Program-made: the position numbers and the translations under genes
NCBI RefSeq assembly: GCF_025698545.1
Contig: NC_068576.1
Location: forward strand, 55,092,094-55,156,093
Length of the DNA: 64,000 nt
Source: Gossypium raimondii
Taxonomy: Eukaryota > Streptophyta > Magnoliopsida > Malvales > Malvaceae
Reading direction: 5' to 3'
The notes under the pieces: generated by a model
Databases searched by the model: none
Seen by the model: only the letters and a program-made list of their open reading frames with translations
What the model was told of the DNA's origin: nothing
In this document: one piece after another, positions 36,140 to 48,296 of the stretch
Numbering within the stretch: position 1 is the first letter of the stretch
Layout: every line of letters starts with the position of its first letter

Positions 36140-38030
36140 TTATTAGGCACGCATACTCGACCATGGACTTACTTGGCGGTCCCAATTATTCACAAGCAAG
36201 CGTCGAAGGATACCTACTCGTATTTGGTGGATTGTGTTACGAAGAAACTTGGAGTCGGAAAGGTAAAGTGTTTTCTTCGTCTGGAAGGAAAGTTTTAATC
36301 CAATCCACGACTTCTGTCGTATGTGATGCAGTCTGCTCTTCTTCCGATTTCTATTTGTAAGGAATTAGACCGTCTCAATCGTAACTTCTTGTGGGGCGGA
36401 TCCACTGATTTGACCCACAATCATTTAGTTAATTGGAATCAAGTTGCTAAGATGAAGAATATTGGTGGATTGGGGTTGAGGAAAGCTCGATTGAACAATC
36501 TAGCCTTACTGACCAAAGCAAGTTGGCGTCTACATTCGAACCATAAGGCTTTGTGGTGCAAAATTTTTAAATATAAGTATTTACATCAGACTTCCTTTAT
36601 GAAAGTAGCACCAAAAGCATATGATTCGTCCACTTGGCGTGGACTATTGAAATATTCGCGGTATTTTAGCTAAAGGCTGTAAATGGAGAGTGGGGAGTGG
36701 TCGTGATATTAATTTTTGGCATGACTGGTTGGTAGGTAGAGCACTCCTATGTGATCAAATGGGGTACTCAATTAGTGATCGAAGAGGTGAAATGGTAGAT
36801 GATTGTATTGACGATGATGGTCAATGGAATTTGTCATCAATTGCGATGGAGTTGTCGACCAATATTTAGCTTGAAATTTCTGCTGTTCCTGTTCCAATTA
36901 TCTTTCAAAATAGTGCAGATGTCTGTTATTGGGGGCTGGAAAGCGATGGTAAATATTCTACCGGATCAACGTATAAACTGCTGTAAACAACATGCGGTTG
37001 GAGTGGGTGTGGCACATCCCTTATCCTGAACGTTTTCGATATTTTATTTGGCTTGTTGTTTTAAACCGCTTAAATACGAATTAGACATGCACGAGGAAGT
37101 CGATAGTTGATAATGCTTATTGCATCACATGTGGTGCTGATATGGAATCTCTTGATCACATTTTTCAGGAATGCTCAGTTTCGAAGAAGATGTGGTTGGC
37201 CTTTCGAGTATCGTTGAGGCAGTCGTACTTCTTTTCCTTGTCGTTCCATTACTGGCTGCAATGGAATTGCAGAGATACACATTTGGTGTTGTGTGTTATC
37301 TTCATTACATCCTTATGGAGTACTTAGAAATGTTGTAATAAAGTTGTATTTCAAGGTCAGTCAACTTTGGCTATTGTTGCTTTCGATTATGCAAAGCGTT
37401 TTGCAATGGATATTAAAAATGCTGTGAATTTGAATGCGCCAAGTTTAGTTCGAGGCCACGTTGGGTTCAATGGTCAAAACCTCCGCCGAGAACTTGTATT
37501 CTCAATACTGATGTGTCCATTAAGTAGGGATCTAGAATGACAACGATTGGTTAGCTGTTGAAAGACGGAAATGCTACTTGGATGAGTGGTTTTTTATGAA
37601 AATCGGTGTCACGGATAGTGTATAAGCTGAATTATGAGGTGTCCGGACTAGTTTGTGCTTTACAAAGTCGCTTCACATTACGTACTTAATTGTTGAATTA
37701 GATGCATTGTTGGTAGTAAATTTCTTAAAACGGCCATATTAACATCGCCATCCTACGTATACGCTTGTTCATAACTGCTTGAATTTGATTGGCAAAGGGT
37801 GGGTTGTTGATGTGGGACATACGCTCAGCGAAACCAACAAATGTGCAGATCACTTGACGAGTTTAACTCATGAATCAAAGTTAAAAATGAACAATTTGTT
37901 TGAGCCGCATTCGAGCCTATTACCCTTATTGCAAGCGGATGCACATGGAAGGAGTTGTTCATTTCTAACTCTGCATTCTTTTGTTAGTTTCTCTCATGTA
38001 CCAAACCAAAATTATGAAAGAAAAAAAATT
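36140..38030 (+). pseudogene. 5'-truncated LINE fragment: RT end, zinc-binding and RNase H regions
   Basis: The fragment starts within the late reverse transcriptase region (PWTYLAVPIIHKQASKDTYS). It goes on with LDRLNRNFLWGGSTDLTHNH and IGGLGLRKARLNNLALLTKA, and with a zinc-binding motif region (YCITCGADMESLDHIFQECS). The RNase H-like tail follows, with VELDALLVVNFLK and GKGWVVDVGHTLSETNKCAD. It ends near EPHSSLLPLLQADAHG. Multiple stops and frameshifts make it dead. The sequence is a different LINE lineage from the full element at 38562-44399. The missing front half is the usual result of incomplete reverse transcription. Confidence 0.85.
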
Positions 38031-38033
38031 TAA

Positions 38034-38547
38034 AATTCTGCTATTAGTTTATTTACTTTATGAAAGTTGTAAGTTCAGTCCTTCTATACTTTTCAAACTT
38101 TAAAATTTTAATTCTCACAAAATGATAACTGTTGAATGTATTAAGTTAAGTTCTGTTATTTTCAAAATGTTAAGTAATAAATATATTATAAAAATTAAAA
38201 ATAAACTAAAATTGATCAAATTAAAATATAAATAATAAATTCATAATAAAGTAACAGCAAATTTTAATGAAAATAATAGTCAAACAGGGAGATGCAAAAA
38301 CACCGAAGAATTAGTTGGGATCACCGCATTTGACGCATCACCGCATGTAAAACGATTGAGCACGTCAATTTCTTTTGAATGCGAACTTAGCCTCTAAGTC
38401 TAACCCATTTTGATTCCTTTTTTCTTTCCAAATTTGAATAGGATTTTGGAATCTTTATTGGAATCTTTTTTTTAATCTAGAATTCAGATTTCAAATTAAA
38501 ATAAATCTTTCATTTATAATATTATAACTTTGAGAGTTCACTTTCCG
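38034..38547. other. AT-rich spacer between two LINE copies
   Basis: It contains the A-rich junction after the truncated LINE and AT-rich sequence. No gene is seen. Confidence 0.5.
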
Positions 38548-38932
38548 ATTAATCAAGAGTTTTTTTTTTTGAAAAAACTCGACTGGAATATATTGAGATT
38601 TGCAAAAAGTAATGTTCATTGGGCTAAACCCAAATTGCCCTAAGAAAACAAAATAACAATAAGTAGCAGGCCATCATCTGTTTAGCCTACACAAAACAAA
38701 ACAAAAAAGAGAAAATAAATGAAATTTTAAATTGCTTCCAGCCGAACAGTCAGTTGGTCCTCATAAATGATTCTGACTTTTCCTCTGTCCAAGACCACTG
38801 AAACGTAAAAGCATATCTTCTCAAATCTTTTCCTTGTCAATTTGCTTTTCAGAACGGTGCTATTTCCAACCATTTCAAGCGTCGCCCCATATTACCGAAA
38901 GCTGAGGTCTTCCCATTTTCTTTTACTCTGAA

Positions 38933-41900
38933 GAACCCAGATGATTTGGCTCTAATTCTCTTCTAGATGATCTTAAGGTCTCTCCCTCCAGGTACTGTTC
39001 CTCTCCCTTCTTGAGTGTTTCTTTTGCTAGACGGTGGGCTTCTGTGTTTTCTTACCTCGGGATAAAATAAAATCTAATTTCTTGATAGTGATCCTTTAAG
39101 CTTTGAATATCATTGATTATTGCCCCTATTTCTGATATGTCTCGACTTGTATTTTGGCATTTTGTAATCACTGTTCTTGAGTCTCCGATTATATCTAAAG
39201 TATGATAGCCCAACTGAATCCCTAACCTTATTGCTTGAAAACCTGCAAATGCTTCCGCCGTGAATGGAGATGCAATATTTTCATGAAGGGTCAACTTTAC
39301 TGCAACGATCCTACGCTCCTCATTTCTAACAACTAGGCCTGACGCAGATCTGGAATTCTGTAAGTCGAAAGCCGCATAAAAAAAGATGGCCTTTTTCGCC
39401 CTTTGTAAACTTTGTCTAGGCCTCACGCTAGTTTCCACGTTGACTTCCTTATCTCTACTCCCTTCCAGTTCCAGAATATAGCTTTTTATTTGTTTGGAGA
39501 TATCTCAGCTAGTGCTTGATCTGTTTTCATATAATAATTTATTTCTGTTTGTCCAGATTAACCAGAGCCCGCAACAGAAACCCATGCATTGTTCGTTTGT
39601 CCCTTGGCTGAAAACCCAAGTAAGCCAACTCCAGATATCCAAATGACTGTTGTTGAGTATCCATGAAAAATTTAAGTGACTCCATATTTCCTTTGCTGTA
39701 GGGCACAGATGGAAAACATGGAAACTATCTTCTCCTTCCTGACCGCATCTCGAACATCGATCCTCAGCCATCACTTTTCGCAGCTTCAGATTGGAGAAAA
39801 TGGGAATGTAATTCCACGCTATTTTTCATACTGTAATCTTAATTTTTAAGGGCATATGTAAATTCCATAGTTTTCTGTAGAAATTTTTAGTATCGGTCTG
39901 TAAATAAACACTAGGATCAATTATAGCTTTCTGTAATAGTTTATAGGCACTCCTTACTGAAAAGTCACCAGTTGCCTCCCCTCTCCATACTTGGATGTCT
40001 TTATGGATTAACTTTGAAAGCGGAATCTGTAGTATTTTCCTAGTGATATCCGAGTTAAAGGTACGGACAATCAAGTCTCTGTTCCATGTTCTGCTTTCCT
40101 CATTTATTAAGTCAGACACTACTCTAATATTTTCAATGTTGCTGTTATTCTGTAATCTGTCTACAGTCATTCTCGGCACCCATAGATCATTCCATACTGA
40201 AATGTGGTCTCCTTTACCAACTCTTTAGCATAATCCATCTGTGAGGAGTTTTTTTGTTGACCAAATACTCCTCCAGGTAAGTGAAGGTAAGTTACTCAAA
40301 GAAGCATTTAAGAAGTTTGTTGTTGAAAAATATTTCGCTTTTAAAACTCGGGCTAATAAAGAACTCGGATAATTAAAAAGACGCCAACCTTGTTTTGCCA
40401 GCAAAGCTATGTTAAATTTATCAAGACTTCTAAAACCTAACCCACCCAATTCTTTTTCAATGCAAATATCCTTCCAAGCACACCAATGGATCCCTTTTTT
40501 CCCCTTATTTTTCTGCCACCAATATTTTGCAATAATACCATCTAATTCCTTGCAAAAAGATTTAGGGAGTAAAAAACACGTCATTGAGTAGGTTGGTATA
40601 GATTGTAAAATAGCTTTGATGAAAACCTCTTTACCTCATTATGAGAGATATCTGATACTCCAACTGTCAATTCGTTGCTTGAATCTATCCTTCAGCATCT
40701 GGAACGCTGCCTTCTTCATTCTAACCACCAGGCTAGGTAGCCCTAAATATCTTTCCATATCATCTGAACTTCGTACCCCAATAACTCGAATAATTGTTCT
40801 TCTTTCTCCTTTCTAAGTATTGCTGCTGAAAAAAATTGTGGATTTTGAAAAGTTAACTTTCTGACCCGAGCAAATTTCATATTCACGGAGGACCTGTTTT
40901 AAAAAAATTGAACTCCTCTCAGTAGCTTCCCCAAACAGTATGCAATCATCCGCAAAAAGTAAATGTGAAACATGCGGCCCGCTTCTGCTTGTTTTGACAC
41001 CTCTTACTTTGTTCTCCTGCATACCTAATTTCATAAGGCTAGAGAGACCTTCTCCACAAAACAAGAATAAGAACGGACTCAACGGGTCCTCTTGTCGTAA
41101 TCCTCTTGAAGGATAAAAGAAGTCTCCATTATGTCCATTAATGACCACTGAATATGAAACTGTATTAACGCATCTTAATAGTTGGGTCACGAACTATGAA
41201 TCAAAACCCATTTTCTTCATTATTTCCTCCACAAAATTTCATTCCACCCTATCATATGCCTTGCTCATATCCAACTTGACCGCCATAAAACCCTTCTTCC
41301 CTGACCGCTTCTGTTTCAATGTATGGATAAATTCATAAGCTAGCAACACGTTATCTGAGATCAATCTCTCAGGCACGAAAGCGCTTTGTGCAGGATCAAT
41401 GCATTTGTCTAACACTTTCCGAATACGATTAGCTAAAACTTTAGCCATTAATTTGTAGATTACATTACACAAACTAATAGGCCTAAAGTGCGATATATCC
41501 ACTGGATTTGAAATTTTTGAAATTAAAACAATATTTGTTCTATTGACTGGGCCTATCTCCATCCTTCCATTCAGTTGATCGAGACAAAAAGAAGTGACCT
41601 CCTCTCCGATAATTGCCCAACACTTCTGATAGAATAACACTGGAAATCCATCTTTCCCTGGTGCCTTAGTGGGCCCTAATTCTGCCAAAGCCTGCTGAAT
41701 CTCCTCCTTTGTATATCTCTCTTTTAGCATTAAATTATCTTCGTTTGAAACACATCAATGAACTCCAGATAAAACATGCTCATAATTTGCAGATCTGCCA
41801 GCGGAAAATAACTGTTTGAAATATGATCTAGCAATCATTTTCATTTCCTTTAATTCTTCCGTCTCCCTCCCATCATCATTCTTCATTTTGCGAATCAGGT

Positions 41901-43006
41901 TCCTCTGTCGTTTCTGTGTAGCTTGTTTGTGGAAAAAGGCTGTATTTTTATCCCCAAATTTTAACCAGTTAACCCTCGCTATTTGTTCCCAAAAGCACTC
42001 ATCCTTTTCGTTCTCGAAGTTAAGTTGGATCTTTGTATCAATCTGGTCGGCTAGATTTTCTTCATCTCTTTCTGCTTCTAGTAGTGAAGCCAATTTTGAT
42101 GATAACAACTTCTTCCTTTCTTTTCTAGAAAATCGAATTTGACTAGCCCATCGCTCCAGCCCCCTTTTCATACTGTCCAACTTGCTTAAAAAATCTCATT
42201 CAGAATGCTCCCATATGTCTTTAACCGTATTTTAAGAACAAGTCCTCCAGTACCCACCATGCTTCAAATTTGAAACATTTTTATATTCTCTCTCTGCACC
42301 CCTTTTTTGTGTTAACCAGTAATGGGCAATGGTCAGAAAACGTATGTGGAAGATGTTGAAGCTGAAAATTAGGAAATAAATGCAACCAATCTTCTTTCGC
42401 CACTCCTCTATCTAACCGCTATTGAATATTATTTTCAGGTAAGTTCCCCCTTTCCCACGTAAACCAGTTTCCAATAAACCCCATATCAGATAAATTACAT
42501 TCCTCTAAAGTCTTACGAAAACCTTCCATTCGTCCTTCCTCTCGTACTAAACCGCTTTTTTTTTCAAAACTATACAGAATTTCATTAAAATCTCCACAAA
42601 TCATCCATGGTAACTCCCTACCCATACCTAACTGCCGTAATAGGTTCCATGCCTTAGCTCTATCATGTGAATATAGAGACCCATAAAAACCTGTAAACCT
42701 CCATTTGTATCCTTCATCCTCTTCATCAATGATCACATCAATATGTCATTTTGAAAAACTCTGAAGCCAAATATTTTTATACTCCCGCCAAGCCAGACAC
42801 AGCCCACCTCTAGAACCATCTGAACTCACATCAATACCGTTTAAAAACCTACAACTCCTTCGAACTCTTTCCATTTGATTATTACTTATTTTTGTCTCCA
42901 TGAAGAAGACTACTTGGGGATTATATAACTTCAATATATACCGAAGTCTCCGAATTGTCCGTGGACTCCCCAATCCACGGATATTCCAGCTTAGAATTTT
43001 TATTGC
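38933..43006 (-). pseudogene. LINE ORF2: endonuclease, reverse transcriptase, RNase H
   Basis: Order of domains: AP-type endonuclease (ILSWNIRGLGSPRT at about 43000; FMETKIS; MICGDFNEIL), then a linker. The reverse transcriptase follows (APGKDGFPVLFYQKCW; PISLCNVIYKLMAKVLANR; KLDMSKAYDRVEW; the catalytic LLFADDCILFGE near 40950; thumb region FLLPKSFCKELDG). Next come a zinc-binding motif CSRCGQEGEDSFHVFHLC (about 39760) and an RNase H domain (AAFDLQNSRSASGLVVRNEE; IIGDSRTVI; SENTEAHRLAKE-like end) with stop at 38933. About ten stop codons and one frameshift (between 42419 and 42180) interrupt an otherwise continuous frame. Most stops are explicable as CGA to TGA, CAA/CAG to TAA/TAG or TGG to TGA/TAG. 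The active-site residues survive. It nicks target DNA and primes cDNA synthesis in working relatives. Confidence 0.9.
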
Positions 43007-44127
43007 ACTCGGTCAGCTTGCCACTTGGCAGCCACCGATGATTGATGACTAACCTCTATTGTTCTCCTACTCTTTGCCGCCAAAATATTTGTCTCCTCTT
43101 TGGTCAGAGCCGCCTCCATCACCCTTTTGTTTCTCTTCTTGCCCTCCTCACCAATAAGCACTTCATCTTCAAGATCATGTTCCATTGAGTTATTCATCAG
43201 AATCCCACTCCAATTCCCATTTACTTCCCGTGTTTGAGATCTACTTCCTACAAGGTTTATCCCTAATATTGGATTTATATTTTCATTATTATCCTTATTT
43301 TCCGCTAGATATCTTGAGTTATTCCTTATAAATTATCTTTTCCCATTGTTTCCACGCCCCTGTTCCTCTCCTTCTTCTCGCAACCATACGCTTGTCATCA
43401 TTTGGGCTCGTCGAGACTGTACCCTAAGTGATAAGTCCCATCCCATCTCTTTAGTTTCCACTCCTCCCGTCATCCTTACTTCACAAAATGAATCACTATG
43501 GCCCAGACGGCCACAATAAAAGCAAAAAAGTGATAGCATTTCATATTTAAACCAAACATATGAACACTTTCCATAACATATTATCTGTTTTTTCCTTTTC
43601 AAATGACACTTTATATCAATTTTGACTCTTATTCTCATGAAATTTCTACTTTCTTTTCCCAGACTTGAGCCATTATACTCCATGAACTCTCCTATGAAAT
43701 TTCCCATTTGAATTGCCAGATTTTTCAAGACAAAACCGATTGGAACATTATATAGTTGAACCCACAAAGGCGAGTAAATTAATGATGCCTTCAAAGGATC
43801 CTCCCCCATTTGCAACTTATGTAGAATCAATAAAGGATTGTTAAAAGTCCAAGGTGAACCTTTGATAACCCTTTCAAGATCCATTATATTAAAAAATTGA
43901 AATAAATACATTTTTTCCCCCCGATCTCTAATCTAAACTCCTTTTACGGGGTACCAAAATTTTGCCATTGTACTCCTCATTGCTGGAAAATAAACAATAC
44001 TTGCTGTTAAAAAGCATCCCACCAATTGCAAAACTTCTGTTTCTCTATCAGTGTCCACTTTGGTTTGTACTTGTAGAATTTCATCTTCCTCCTCCTCCAA
44101 AAATAGTCCCGCAAATTCCTTCTCCAT
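43000..44127 (-). pseudogene. LINE ORF1: DUF4283 and zinc-knuckle nucleic-acid-binding protein
   Basis: The chosen start is MEKEFAGLFLEEEEDE at 44127; an in-frame ATG at 44145 is possible. The N-terminal region (LQLVGCFLTASIVYFPAMRS) and MDLERVIKGSPWTFNNPLLI are the DUF4283 domain of plant LINE and retroelement RNA-binding proteins. A CX2CX4HX4C zinc knuckle, CFYCGRLGHSDSFC, follows at about 43545-43490. The basic C-terminal part has KRNKRVMEAALTKEE. Two in-frame stops interrupt it, at about 43935 and 43333, without any frameshift. It would bind LINE RNA in the ribonucleoprotein. Its stop is a few bases before the open ORF2 frame. Confidence 0.85.
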
Positions 44128-44413
44128 ACTAACTTGTTCCTTCAATTGCTAGATTAAAGAGATCTGAATATGAAGTTGCCGTCACATCAAGAGATGGAAA
44201 GCAAAAACAAGATAAAAACCTAAAAAAACAAGAGAAAACCCTAAAAACTGCAAGAGAGTGCAGACAGAGGCGTGCTAATTTAGCAGACTACTAACTTTTA
44301 CTATTCATTTCAAGTTATTTTAGGATCAACAATAGTTAACACTTAATTTTTTTAGTTTATCAAGCACACCCTAAAACTCTTGTCAAGCACGTTTGACACA
44401 TTAATCAAGAGTT

Positions 44414-45723
44414 AATTATACTATACATCCATAAACAATGGCTCAAATTTTAAAACTTATTTACTTAAAAATATAAGTATAATATCAATCAAATCTTTTA
44501 ATTATCTAGTCATTAATTTGGGTGTTAAGTTGTCACTTAAATTTAACATTAAATCTGTTTATTTAAATTAAATTTTTAACATGATAAATCCAAATTATTT
44601 ATACGATAGACACATATTATTCAAAATATGTAAATTTAATCCAATTATATTTTTAATGTCCCCATTAACCATTAAAATAAGAAAATAATTTAATTGATAT
44701 AATGTTGAAAGTTTAAATATTCAATCATAATATTTTAAAATGTATGAACTAATTTAAAATATTAACAGTGAAATTAATGTTATTAATTATATATACATAT
44801 ATAGTTTAAGTTTTCAATTTGGGCGGTGGAACTTCTTAATAACTTCGACCCTTGTTCTCAAGGAATAAGACAAGAAGTTACAAAAATAATGAAAATGGGT
44901 TATAAATTAAAGTATTAAATCAACTCTGAATATATTAATTTATATAAATATCTCAATATTGCTCGTACCCAAAAAAAAAAAACCTTAATATGCCACGTTG
45001 GCAGCTTCAAAATTTCCCATTGCCAGAATTACTAATTTTATTTGACTAAAATAATAAAACTGTCAAGTAGAAGTGTTTATAGTTCAGGTCGGATTTGGAC
45101 CTAAGTATGATATTAACATACTTTATGTTTATTCTGGTTTAACCCTGCCCGAAATGTGAACTTAAAATTTTGTCTAAATTTATTCATATTTGTAAAAAAC
45201 TAATCCAAACCCACTTTAGGCCCGTCTATATTATTTTTAATTATCTTAATTTAATATTTTTATGTAATCATCTTAATATTATTTTAATGTTTACGTTAAA
45301 GGTGTTATATATTTAATATAGGTTTGTTTATTTTTTAATTTGTTATAAATTACATAATATATAAAAATAGCATAATATAAAATATTTTAAACTTAAAAAT
45401 GGGTCATGGTCGGGCCTTAAACATTTAAGGCCCGTTCCCGACTCATATTTTAAACGGGCCTATTTTTTTGTTAAAACTCATTCTTCAAGCCTAATATTTT
45501 TCCTCAAATCCTTTTAAATTTTGAATAGGGTTTGAGACCTAGACTAATAATCCGACCTATAAACATACCTACTGTGAAGTCTAACCTAATGTTTACTACC
45601 CATTCAATATATATTGGGCCTAACCCAGCAAAGACATGAAAATTTTAATTATTATTTTTATATCTTTCAATTTTAAATTTCCAATCTAATCTGTAGAATC
45701 AGTTGCATATTATTCCCCCATCA
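44414..45723. other. AT-rich intergenic DNA with decayed repeat
   Basis: The stretch 45065-45620 contains a degenerate repeat with GGCCCGTTCCCGACTC and GGGCCTTAAACATTTAAGGCCC (partly palindromic). It is of the 'GGGCC' class dispersed through plant genomes. No gene is seen. Confidence 0.5.
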
Positions 45724-45732
45724 GAATTTGTC

Positions 45733-45912
45733 GGGTAAATTACCAATAAAAGCCCTTTTTTAAAAAAATTACTGAAATGGGCTCATTATTTTATTATTTA
45801 TTGGAATGGTCCTTTTCCGCGAAATCGCATCCACGTCAGCGCGATGTCAGGGTACAGGCCAGCAAATCGCGTCCACGTCAGCAACTCGCGCTGACGTGGA
45901 CGCGATTTAGAC
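45733..45912 (+). repeat. Left terminal inverted repeat of the 3.9-kb MULE
   Basis: An 85-bp AT-rich tip precedes GC-rich modules with AAATCGC, CCACGTCAGCGCGATG and GGGTACAGGCCAG. CpG density here is very high against an AT-rich background. The inner part forms the hairpin described separately. Confidence 0.9.
45864..45908. repeat. Hairpin with 19-bp perfect GC-rich stem in the MULE end
   Basis: The arms 45864-45882 and 45890-45908 are perfectly complementary and separated by AACTCGC. Each arm contains CCACGTCA or its complement TGACGTGG, a bZIP-type ACGT-core element, and three CpG sites. Confidence 0.95.
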
Positions 45913-45976
45913 CGCGTGTGAACAGTACCCAACGGTCAAAATTTTGACCGTTGCCCCCCCAACGGTAAAAAAAAAC

Positions 45977-45984
45977 TATAAATA
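45977..45984 (+). promoter_or_regulatory. TATA box of the PMD gene in the 3.9-kb MULE
   Basis: CTATAAATACCCC lies 230 bases before the ATG at 46212, directly inside the inverted repeat. The leader after it (46015-46150) is made of tandem CT-rich pieces (CAAAATTCTCTCAA twice and CAAATCCATATTTAATTTC twice). Expression would therefore start just inside the element's end. Confidence 0.7.
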
Positions 45985-46211
45985 CCCCCACCCCTTTTTA
46001 TTTTTTCACAAACAAATCCTCTCTCATATTTCCTCTCAATTCCTCTCAATTTCTTTCCAAAATTCTCTCAATTTCCTTCCAAAATTCTCTCAAATCCATA
46101 TTTAATTTCAATTTCCTCTCAAATCCATATTTAATTTCAATTTCCTTTTTAAAATAATTTTAATTTTTTTTTATATTTTTATAAATCGTAAAAATTTGTA
46201 CGATTTTATCA

Positions 46212-47811
46212 ATGGCCGGATCATTGACTCGTCTTGATAGGCATCACATATCGGTGGAACAAATGACAATGGTAAGTGTTCAATTTAATTTTTAAATATT
46301 ATTTAAGAATTTTTTATTTATGCATTTTTAGATAATTATTAATTTATTATTTGTTATAAAAGTCTGAAGATCGGGTATTAGAATGCAATATTCGGAATAT
46401 GCATGCTCCTCCATCACCGTTGGTAGAGAACTACCTGCAGGAAGCGGGTTTTTGGCACGTGGCGACGGTAGGCCGGAGATACAAGTTGGACCCGAAACTG
46501 ATCAGTGCGTTGATCGAGAGGTGGAGACTCGAAACGCACACATTCCATCTTCCATGTGGAGAGTGCACTATCACTCTAGAAGATGTTAGTCTGCAGTTGG
46601 GATTGCCGGTGGACGGGCACCCAGTCATCGGGTTTGCCCAATCTAGCAATTGGGAGGCGGTGTGCTACAAGCTTTTGGGCGCTATTCCGAAGAAAATGGA
46701 GGGAGGTAAGGTCGAAATGGGCTGGTTACGTGACACATTCCTTGATCCGGATGAAGATTCAACCGAAATTGAAAGAATCCAATATGCTCGGGCATACATT
46801 TTTCAAATAATTTGAGGTTATCTGATGCCCGACACGTCACAGAGCCGCGTACATCTAAGATGGCTGCTAAAACTCGTTGATTTTAGAACAGCCGGTGAAT
46901 TGAGTTGGGGGTCTACCATATTGGCAATATTATATCGGGAGATGTGCGGGGCGACGCGACCGAGGAGAGCAAACATCGGAGGTATACATTCCCACTCATA
47001 ACGAGGTAAAATTTATTATATTACATTTTACAATTATTATGTAGATTTTTAAAAATAAAAGTATGCTAAAAATTTATTTAATTACGTGGAACCATCCGGC
47101 AAGTTATGCTCGATTACCGTCCTCTCTTGAAGATATATAGCTTCTATTGGACCAACGGTCGGAAGCAGAAGTAAGTATTATTGCAAATAGATATTTCCAT
47201 ACATTCGCTATTCGATTGATATTTAGTATTTAGTATTATGTATGTAACTAATATTTCTATCATGTTCATATAGTTTCAATGGACACCATACGAGGATCCG
47301 ACAATTCAGGCAGTAATCCCAGAAGAGTTTTTAAAAAATCCACAAGCTTGGTACGTGAAAGTCGTGTTGGTCAACTACGCAACCGTGGAGCCGCACCAGA
47401 CACACAGAGTGCTACGACAGTTTGGATGCAGACAATCGATTCCGGTGGATCCTGAGGAGTTTAACGATAAACACAAAGTCGACCCTCGGCAATTGAATAC
47501 GGATTGGCCGAGATACTGGTCTGAGTACATGAAAATGTGGGAAGATCGGTATGAATATCTACCTACTCGGGAACCAATCATCGTTCCGGAGTTATCGTGT
47601 GTTCCAGAATACATGACATGGTTTAGGAGTCATGGCAAGCCGTATTTACTGACGCCAGGGGAGAGGCAACGGCAAATACGTGTTGAAAGGGTAAGGCGCG
47701 GGCCTCTAAATCCAAGACGACGAGACGAACAAAGCCCCTCAACGAGGCCCAGACATTCACCCGGCTCATCATTAGCGGCCATAAGATCACCAGGCCCAAC
47801 GATAGCACCGA
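46212..47811 (+). pseudogene. PMD gene of the 3.9-kb MULE, broken
   Basis: Exon 1 (46212-46271) encodes MAGSLTRLDRHHISVEQMTM. Exon 2 starts at 46363 after an AG acceptor (SEDRVLECNIRNMHAPPSPL). It carries the PMD core LISALIERWRLETHTFHLPC, then ECTITLEDVSLQLGLPVDG and LVDFRTAGELSWGSTILAIL. A TGA at 46813-46815 stops it, where relatives read IGGYLMP. About 70 bases seem lost near 46980, where IGG runs straight into YTFPLITR. Exon 3 (about 47091-47170) contains another stop. The last exon (47274-47811) has FQWTPYEDPTIQAVIPEEF, RVLRQFGCRQSIPVDP and EPIIVPELSC, ending in a Pro/Ser/Arg-rich tail cut off by the LTR fragment at 47812. Family: PMD-C, related to MAIN/MAIL1. Convergent with the transposase remnant. 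Confidence 0.88.
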
Positions 47812-48296
47812 TGTAACAGCCCGATTTTGACCTTAATCGGAACAGTGGTTTTTGGGACCACAAATTCGAGTCTAAAAAATATTTTAATATTATTTTCTGT
47901 GTTAATTATGTGTGAATTTACATATGTGAAAGTTTCGTGAATTAATTTTATTGTTTGTGTGTTTAATTTGAAAAAAAAAAGCTTAATCGCGTAAAACGAA
48001 AAATTGATGGTTAATTAAGAAAATGCCTAATTGTTGTTGTCTTTATAATTTTGAGGCCTTATGTTGTAATTTAGCCAATAATAATAGGTAGTGGATGGCA
48101 TAATGATGATATGTGATTTATATATATATATATAAATAAAAGTTAAAATAATAATAATATAATAATATATGTTATAATAAAACAAAACATTAAAAGCCAC
48201 CATTTTATGTTCATATTTCTTCACCGAATGTAGAAAAGAAAAATAAGGTTTGAAAGCTTGAAACATTCGGCCATTTTGAAGCTTAATTCAAGGTTG
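47812..48296 (+). mobile_element. LTR fragment lodged in the MULE, start intact, end missing
   Basis: It starts TGTAACAGCCCGATTTTG exactly where the PMD tail breaks off. It runs about 485 bp and stops without a TG...CA end at the point where transposase sequence resumes. From memory the start matches a common cotton LTR. The absence of its other end and of the transposase catalytic part indicates insertion followed by a deletion that spans the LTR's 3' side and about 2 kb of transposase. Confidence 0.65.

Larger units (their letters stand above)
38562..44399 (-). mobile_element. Full-length L1-type LINE, 5.8 kb, with 14-bp target duplication
   Basis: ATTAATCAAGAGTT occurs at 38548-38561 and again at 44400-44413, immediately outside the element. 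It is a perfect 14-bp target-site duplication of the size made by LINE endonucleases. The 3' end (left) carries an A-tail seen as ten Ts at 38561-38570. Within it lie ORF1 (44127-43000) and ORF2 (about 43006-38933), both on the minus strand, slightly spaced and in different frames. About 270 bases of 5' UTR precede ORF1. Coding is damaged almost only by nonsense changes. Confidence 0.93.
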
